From assembly GCA_946480965.1 (NCBI GenBank), contig CAMLMI010000064.1:1-17113 (forward strand): a stretch of 17,113 nucleotides of DNA. The letters run 5' to 3'. Below are positions 14,181-17,113 of the stretch, in pieces. The notes below the pieces were generated by a model. That model ran no database searches. It saw only the letters and a program-made list of their open reading frames with translations, and had not been told where the DNA came from. The stretch is from an uncultured Verrucomicrobiales bacterium. GTDB taxonomy: Bacteria > Verrucomicrobiota > Verrucomicrobiae > Limisphaerales > CANJSG01. The translations under genes and the position numbers were made by a program. Positions within the stretch are counted from its first letter, which is position 1. Each line of letters opens with the position of its first letter.

Positions 14181-15365
14181 TCGTTTTCAGAGCCCGTCGG
14201 CAGCCTCTACATCCATGTCCCGTTCTGCGCCCACAAGTGCGAGTATTGCGCCTTTTACTCGGAAACGAGCAAGGGCGAGATCGTCAATCGCTACGTCGGC
14301 GCCCTGATCCGCGAGCTGGAACTCGTCGCCGACAGCCTACGCCCCCGCACCATCTTCTTCGGCGGCGGCACCCCGTCCCTGCTCAACTTGGCCCAGTGGG
14401 AACGCGTCCTCGATGCGATGGACCGTCTCGGCTTGTCCCAGCCCGACGAATGGACCGTGGAATGCAATCCCGCGACCGTGTCCGAGGACAAAGCCCGGCT
14501 CCTGCGCAGCCGGGGCGTGAACCGGATCTCGATGGGCGTCCAGTCCCTCGACGAGACGTTGCTCGACCGATTGGGCCGCATCCACAGCCGCGACATGGTC
14601 TTCCGTTCCTTCGATACCCTGCGCAAAGCGGGGTTCGATAACGTCAACGTGGACCTGATGTTCGCCATTCCCGGCCAATCCATGGAGCTGTGGAAGAAAA
14701 CGCTGGATGAAGCCATCGCCCTCGGGAGCGAACATCTTTCCTGCTACGAAGTGATCTACGAGGAGGACACCCCGCTCTTTGAACAGCTCAAAGCCGGTCA
14801 GTTCGATGTGGACGAAGACTTGGCCGCCGCCATGTATGAAGAGCTGATCGACCGCGCCGGAGCCCACGGCTTCCATCAATACGAGATCGCCAACTTCGCC
14901 CAAGATCCCGCGCCAGCGGCCAACGAGGCTCCTTCACCGATCCATGCCGACGTGCCCCGCCGGGCCTGCCGCCACAATGTCACCTATTGGCGCGGCCAAG
15001 CCTGCCACGGGTTGGGCCCGGCCGCTTCGGGCTATGTCGGCGGCGTCCGCACCCGCAACTGGCCCAATACCACCCTCTATTGCGAGCAACTGGAGAAGGG
15101 CAAACGCGCGATCGAATTCTCCGAAACCCTCTCGCCCAGCGCCCGGGCCGGAGAGATCGCCGCCTTTGGCCTGCGCATGATGGCGGGCTGGCCCTTGGAA
15201 TTGTTTCGCCAAACTACCGGAGCCGATCTCGCCGCCGAATGGCCGGAAGCCATCGAGCAACTGGTGAAGCTGGGCTACGCCGAATTGACCCCGGAACGCT
15301 TCCGCCTGACCCGCCAAGGCCTGCGCTACGCCGACTGGGCGGCGGAACTCTTTCTGCGATCCTGA
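14178..15365 (+). CDS. hemW: Radical SAM heme chaperone HemW (HemN-like)
   Basis: A 395-aa radical SAM protein. HemW binds heme and delivers it to target proteins. It was long annotated as oxygen-independent coproporphyrinogen III oxidase. The cluster motif is C17-x3-C21-x2-C24 (FCAHKCEYCAFYS). It lacks the extra cysteine that follows in true HemN, which is why I call it HemW. FFGGGTPS (61-68), SMGVQSLDE and LSCYEVIYEEDTPL follow the family. The C-terminal HemW domain begins RHNVTYWRG...GLGPAASGY. About 20 extra residues (DPAPAANEAPSPIHADVPRR) sit before RHNVTYWRG, where most homologues are shorter. The ATG at 14178 is the only possible start before the essential cysteines. The next feature is tRNA-Leu. 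Confidence 0.93.
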   Translation: MSFSEPVGSLYIHVPFCAHKCEYCAFYSETSKGEIVNRYVGALIRELELVADSLRPRTIFFGGGTPSLLNLAQWERVLDAMDRLGLSQPDEWTVECNPATVSEDKARLLRSRGVNRISMGVQSLDETLLDRLGRIHSRDMVFRSFDTLRKAGFDNVNVDLMFAIPGQSMELWKKTLDEAIALGSEHLSCYEVIYEEDTPLFEQLKAGQFDVDEDLAAAMYEELIDRAGAHGFHQYEIANFAQDPAPAANEAPSPIHADVPRRACRHNVTYWRGQACHGLGPAASGYVGGVRTRNWPNTTLYCEQLEKGKRAIEFSETLSPSARAGEIAAFGLRMMAGWPLELFRQTTGADLAAEWPEAIEQLVKLGYAELTPERFRLTRQGLRYADWAAELFLRS

Positions 15366-15387
15366 GCGCGGTGGCCAAGAAAATCGC

Positions 15388-15417
15388 TTGCCGCCCCGCA
15401 CCGGCCTCCCCTTAATA
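15388..15417 (+). promoter_or_regulatory. Candidate promoter of tRNA-Leu
   Basis: TTGCCG (15388-15393) and TTAATA (15412-15417), spaced 18 nt apart, lie 35 nt before the tRNA in an otherwise GC-rich gap. Transcription would start near 15424, leaving a short 5' leader for RNase P. Confidence 0.4.
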
Positions 15418-15423
15418 CCGACC

Positions 15424-15443
15424 CTTCGGCGTCACGGCCGAAG
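15424..15443 (+). other. Hairpin between hemW and tRNA-Leu
   Basis: CTTCGGC (15424-15430) and GCCGAAG (15437-15443) make a 7-bp stem with a GTCACG loop. There is no T-run. It could be the end of the hemW message or part of the tRNA precursor leader. Confidence 0.4.
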
Positions 15444-15451
15444 CCAGCTGT

Positions 15452-15536
15452 GCCCGCGTGGCGGAATTGGCAGACGCGCTAGATTCAGGTTCTAGTGGGT
15501 AACTCCTTACAGGTTCAAGTCCTGTCGCGGGCACCA
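15452..15536 (+). tRNA. tRNA-Leu (anticodon CAG)
   Basis: An 85-nt tRNA with a long variable arm, typical of leucine. The acceptor arms GCCCGCG (15452-15458) and CGCGGGC (15526-15532) pair fully, followed by A and an encoded CCA. The anticodon stem CTAGA/TCTAG encloses loop TTCAGGT, with CAG at 15486-15488 reading codon CUG. The T arm is ACAGG-TTCAAGT-CCTGT. Its 3' end is a likely integration site, since an integrase-related frame begins 12 nt later. Confidence 0.96.
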
Positions 15537-15547
15537 ACAGCATCAAC

Positions 15548-15705
15548 GTGTTAGACGGCCTCTCAGCGCCGTTCCTGTCGCAGAGCACTGTCGCGCGGGA
15601 CGGATGGAAGGCTCTCGCGGATGCGGCACAGGCCCTTTTCCGCATTGCGAACGCCCTCGCCGGGGAAAACGCCGCTTCCGCTCCGATCCCTCCCTCTCCC
15701 CAGCC
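15548..15705 (+). pseudogene. Out-of-frame N-terminal piece of the integrase
   Basis: A frame from GTG 15548 reads LDGLSAPFLSQSTVARDGWK and then ALADAAQALFRIANALAGEN. This looks like real alpha-helical protein and resembles the segment before the core-binding domain in related integrases. It loses sense near 15690-15712, in a C-rich stretch, where the recognisable integrase continues one frame away. The corresponding residues of the 15604 frame (GSRGCGTGPFPHCERPRRGK) look like out-of-frame noise. Probably one gene broken by a frameshift, although a sequencing slip in the C-rich stretch would look the same. Confidence 0.45.
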
Positions 15706-16503
15706 CGCACCGTCGCCGACGCCATTAACGAAATGCTCCTGTCCAAGGCCCGCGCCGGGAAGTCCGACCGCTACCTCGCGGAAATGCGCTACCACTTGGA
15801 ACGGTTCAGCCGAGGGCGCATGACGCGGCCGCTGGGCGCAGTCACTTCGGTCGAGATTGAGCGATGGCTGGCCGCGCAGGATTGGTCCGAATGGACCGTG
15901 CGCGGGCATCTGCTCTACGTGCGGGGACTCTTCGCGTGGGCCATCAAGCGCGGTTACGTGACGCTGAACCCGGCCGCCTCCATCGACGTTCCCAACCGCA
16001 TCCCGACCGCGCCCGCGATCCACACGCCCGAGACGGTCCGGCACGTCCTGACCACGGCGCGGAGCCACAGCCCTGGCCTCGTGCGCCTGCTCGCCATCCG
16101 CTACTTCACCGGATTGCGCTCCGCCGAGGCCGAGCGGTTGACCGAGGACGCCATCAATCTGAATCGCGGCTTCATCGAAGTCTCCGCCAGCAACGCCAAG
16201 ACGCGCCAGCGGCGGCTCGTCACGATCCAGCCCAACCTCCGCGCATGGCTGGAGCTGGGCGGCACGCTCCCGGACCAATCGCACCAAAAGCTGATCCGCG
16301 ACCACTTGACCAAGCGGCACAAGATCGAGTGGCCGCAAAACGTCACGCGGCACAGCTTTGTCTCCTATCACCTCGCCGAGTTCCAAAACGCCGCCAAGAC
16401 CGCGCTGGAGGCGGGCCACAGCGAGGCGATGCTGTTCCGGCACTACCGCGAGGTAGTGACGCCGGGACAGGCGCGGGACTTCTGGGCGATCACTCCGGCC
16501 TGA
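15604..16503 (+). CDS. Tyrosine recombinase / phage-type integrase, probably N-terminally damaged
   Basis: The 299-aa frame carries a SAM-like core-binding domain (about 36-115, TVADAINEMLLSKARAGKSD onward) and a catalytic domain (about 135-299). Catalytic residues in this numbering are Arg172 (FTGLRSAEAERL), Lys199 (SNAKTRQRR), Arg249 with His250 (NVTRHSF), His272 (AGHSEAM) and nucleophile Tyr281 (FRHYREVV). Asn246 stands where most integrases have the His of HxxR. Residues 1-33 do not look like protein, and a better N-terminal stretch lies in another frame from 15548. Relatives have about 70-100 more N-terminal residues, including the arm-site binding part. The true first codon is therefore uncertain; an in-frame ATG at 15733 exists. 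Its place beside tRNA-Leu is the classical site of an integrated island. Confidence 0.82.
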   Translation: MEGSRGCGTGPFPHCERPRRGKRRFRSDPSLSPARTVADAINEMLLSKARAGKSDRYLAEMRYHLERFSRGRMTRPLGAVTSVEIERWLAAQDWSEWTVRGHLLYVRGLFAWAIKRGYVTLNPAASIDVPNRIPTAPAIHTPETVRHVLTTARSHSPGLVRLLAIRYFTGLRSAEAERLTEDAINLNRGFIEVSASNAKTRQRRLVTIQPNLRAWLELGGTLPDQSHQKLIRDHLTKRHKIEWPQNVTRHSFVSYHLAEFQNAAKTALEAGHSEAMLFRHYREVVTPGQARDFWAITPA

Positions 16504-16681
16504 CTTGCTGGAGCATGAGGGGGAAGAGGATTTCCAGGTCTTCCGCCCGCATTTCGAGGAAGGCGGTCAGGACGATCTTGGCGAGGTGGTCGGCATTGCC
16601 GATCTTGAAGAACTGGGCGGCGGCGAGCTGCTGCTGCGTGGCAGGACTGACGCGGAGGACTCCGGCGGACTTCTTGTGCAT
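16490..16681 (-). CDS. Small hypothetical protein
   Basis: A 63-aa frame, beginning MHKKSAGVLRVSPATQQQLA, continues with QFFKIGNADHLAKIVLTAFL and ends FPLMLQQVRPE. The composition is balanced and the pattern suggests two or three helices, which is more protein-like than the acidic Gly-rich frame opposite. It overlaps the integrase 3' end by 14 nt in convergent orientation. No signal peptide, membrane helix or named domain is visible, and no clear Shine-Dalgarno precedes the ATG. Given its size and place inside the putative island it could be a small DNA-binding or accessory protein, but that is a guess. Confidence 0.5.
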   Translation of the reverse strand: MHKKSAGVLRVSPATQQQLAAAQFFKIGNADHLAKIVLTAFLEMRAEDLEILFPLMLQQVRPE

Positions 16682-16779
16682 TTGGTGATGCGGCCCCTAC
16701 TAGGGCTTTTCTCTCACTGATGACGCACGCGAAGGTAGTAGCCTTGTCGCCTCCCAACACCACTCGGGTGGGCTATCGC

Positions 16780-17113
16780 GTGCGCCAAAAGTGGGGTTTG
16801 CTATAGGAACGTCAGCGGCTTGGTGGGCCGCGAAACGATTGGCTGTCCGACTCTTATCGGACGTAGGATGAGACTAGGGAGTGTCTTCAAACCTGATAAG
16901 AGTGTGAATAGGGAGAAGAGGGAAAGCGTTTGAAGAGGTGAGGAAATGAAGATGGAACGAAGCCGGACGAAGTTGCCGGAGCCGCTGTGGAGGCGGCTTA
17001 AAAAATTAAGCGGAGCCGAGCGGTCGGGTTAACGATAACCGTCGGAGGTCGTCCGCCAAAGGATGATCGTCTGATGGTGGAGGCGATGGTCTTCCAGTTG
17101 AGGGCTGGATGTC
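16780..17113 (+). mobile_element. Group II intron, 5' part (domain I), cut by window edge
   Basis: The segment starts with GTGCGCC, the group II 5' end consensus (GTGYG), and contains no convincing gene. Its body resembles domain I of bacterial group II introns as I recall them, notably GTGAATAGGGAGAAG (from 16903), GAGGTGAGGAAATGAAGATG (from 16935), GGAACGAAGCCGG and CTGATGGTGGAGGCGATGG (from 17071). Short stems follow one another: 16815-16831, 16845-16862, 16980-16998, 16996-17011 and 17027-17040. GCGATGG (17083-17089) can pair over 7 bp, one of them G-U, with CTATCGC (16773-16779) directly before the junction, as expected for EBS1 and IBS1. Domains II-VI and the reverse transcriptase would be downstream, outside the window. 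It is a self-splicing ribozyme and retroelement if intact. The assignment rests on recalled sequence features, not a covariance search. Confidence 0.68.

Noticed and set aside
16693..16715. Terminator after the integrase (GCCC-CTACTA-GGGC then TTTTCTCTC)
   Set aside because: The stem is only four base pairs, and it lies 190 nt past the stop and upstream of an opposite-strand ORF. It is too weak to list as a feature.
16724..16784. Integron attC site suggested by the long imperfect palindrome
   Set aside because: The conserved RYYYAAC and GTTRRRY core sites are not at the ends of the stem.
16946..17032. A 28-residue ORF (MKMERSRTKLPEPLWRRLKK) with a GAGG-type site ahead
   Set aside because: It falls inside the predicted intron domain I, and its apparent ribosome site is part of the conserved intron wording. 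It also contains two stem-loops, so it is more likely RNA structure than a gene.
1..17113. CRISPR array or rRNA genes
   Set aside because: No regularly spaced repeats and no rRNA-like sequence were seen on reading the window.

Overview
The window is GC-rich, densely packed bacterial chromosome. Nothing in it names the species. A Gld-type ABC exporter with a DUF4340 partner, two small TPR proteins, and an integrase of the type I associate with Verrucomicrobiota (ending in AKTALEAGHS...FRHYRE) suggest a Gram-negative member of that phylum, perhaps a Limisphaerales/Pedosphaera relative. This is inference from family recall, not a database result.

Left part (1-3570): a TPR protein cut by the window edge (minus strand), a divergent PtsN-like PTS EIIA protein, arginyl-tRNA synthetase (GTG start) and a second TPR protein. 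This part closes with a textbook Rho-independent terminator.

Central part (3572-13648): seven minus-strand genes. In transcription order they are an HtrA/Deg-type protease, then a very tight run: ABC ATPase (GldA-like), ABC-2 permease (GldF-like), GldG-like auxiliary protein, DUF4340 protein, a 1020-aa AsmA-like membrane-anchored protein and a small secreted protein of unknown function. From the ATPase on, junctions are between a 1-nt overlap and 11 nt, so they are very probably one transcript for an envelope export or biogenesis machine. Between the protease and the ATPase lies a 76-nt gap holding a perfect 9-bp inverted repeat.

Right part (13649-17113): a cold-shock protein with its own promoter and a roughly 100-nt leader, hemW (its start codon lies inside an 11-bp hairpin), and tRNA-Leu(CAG). 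Directly behind the tRNA is a tyrosine recombinase that looks frameshifted and shortened at its N-terminus, the usual arrangement of an island integrated at a tRNA 3' end. After it come a small convergent ORF and, from 16780 to the window edge, what I read as the 5' part (domain I) of a group II intron. The intron call rests on a GTGCG start, a chain of hairpins, recalled domain I sequence similarity, and a 7-bp candidate EBS1/IBS1 pairing exactly at the predicted splice junction. Its reverse transcriptase would lie beyond the window.
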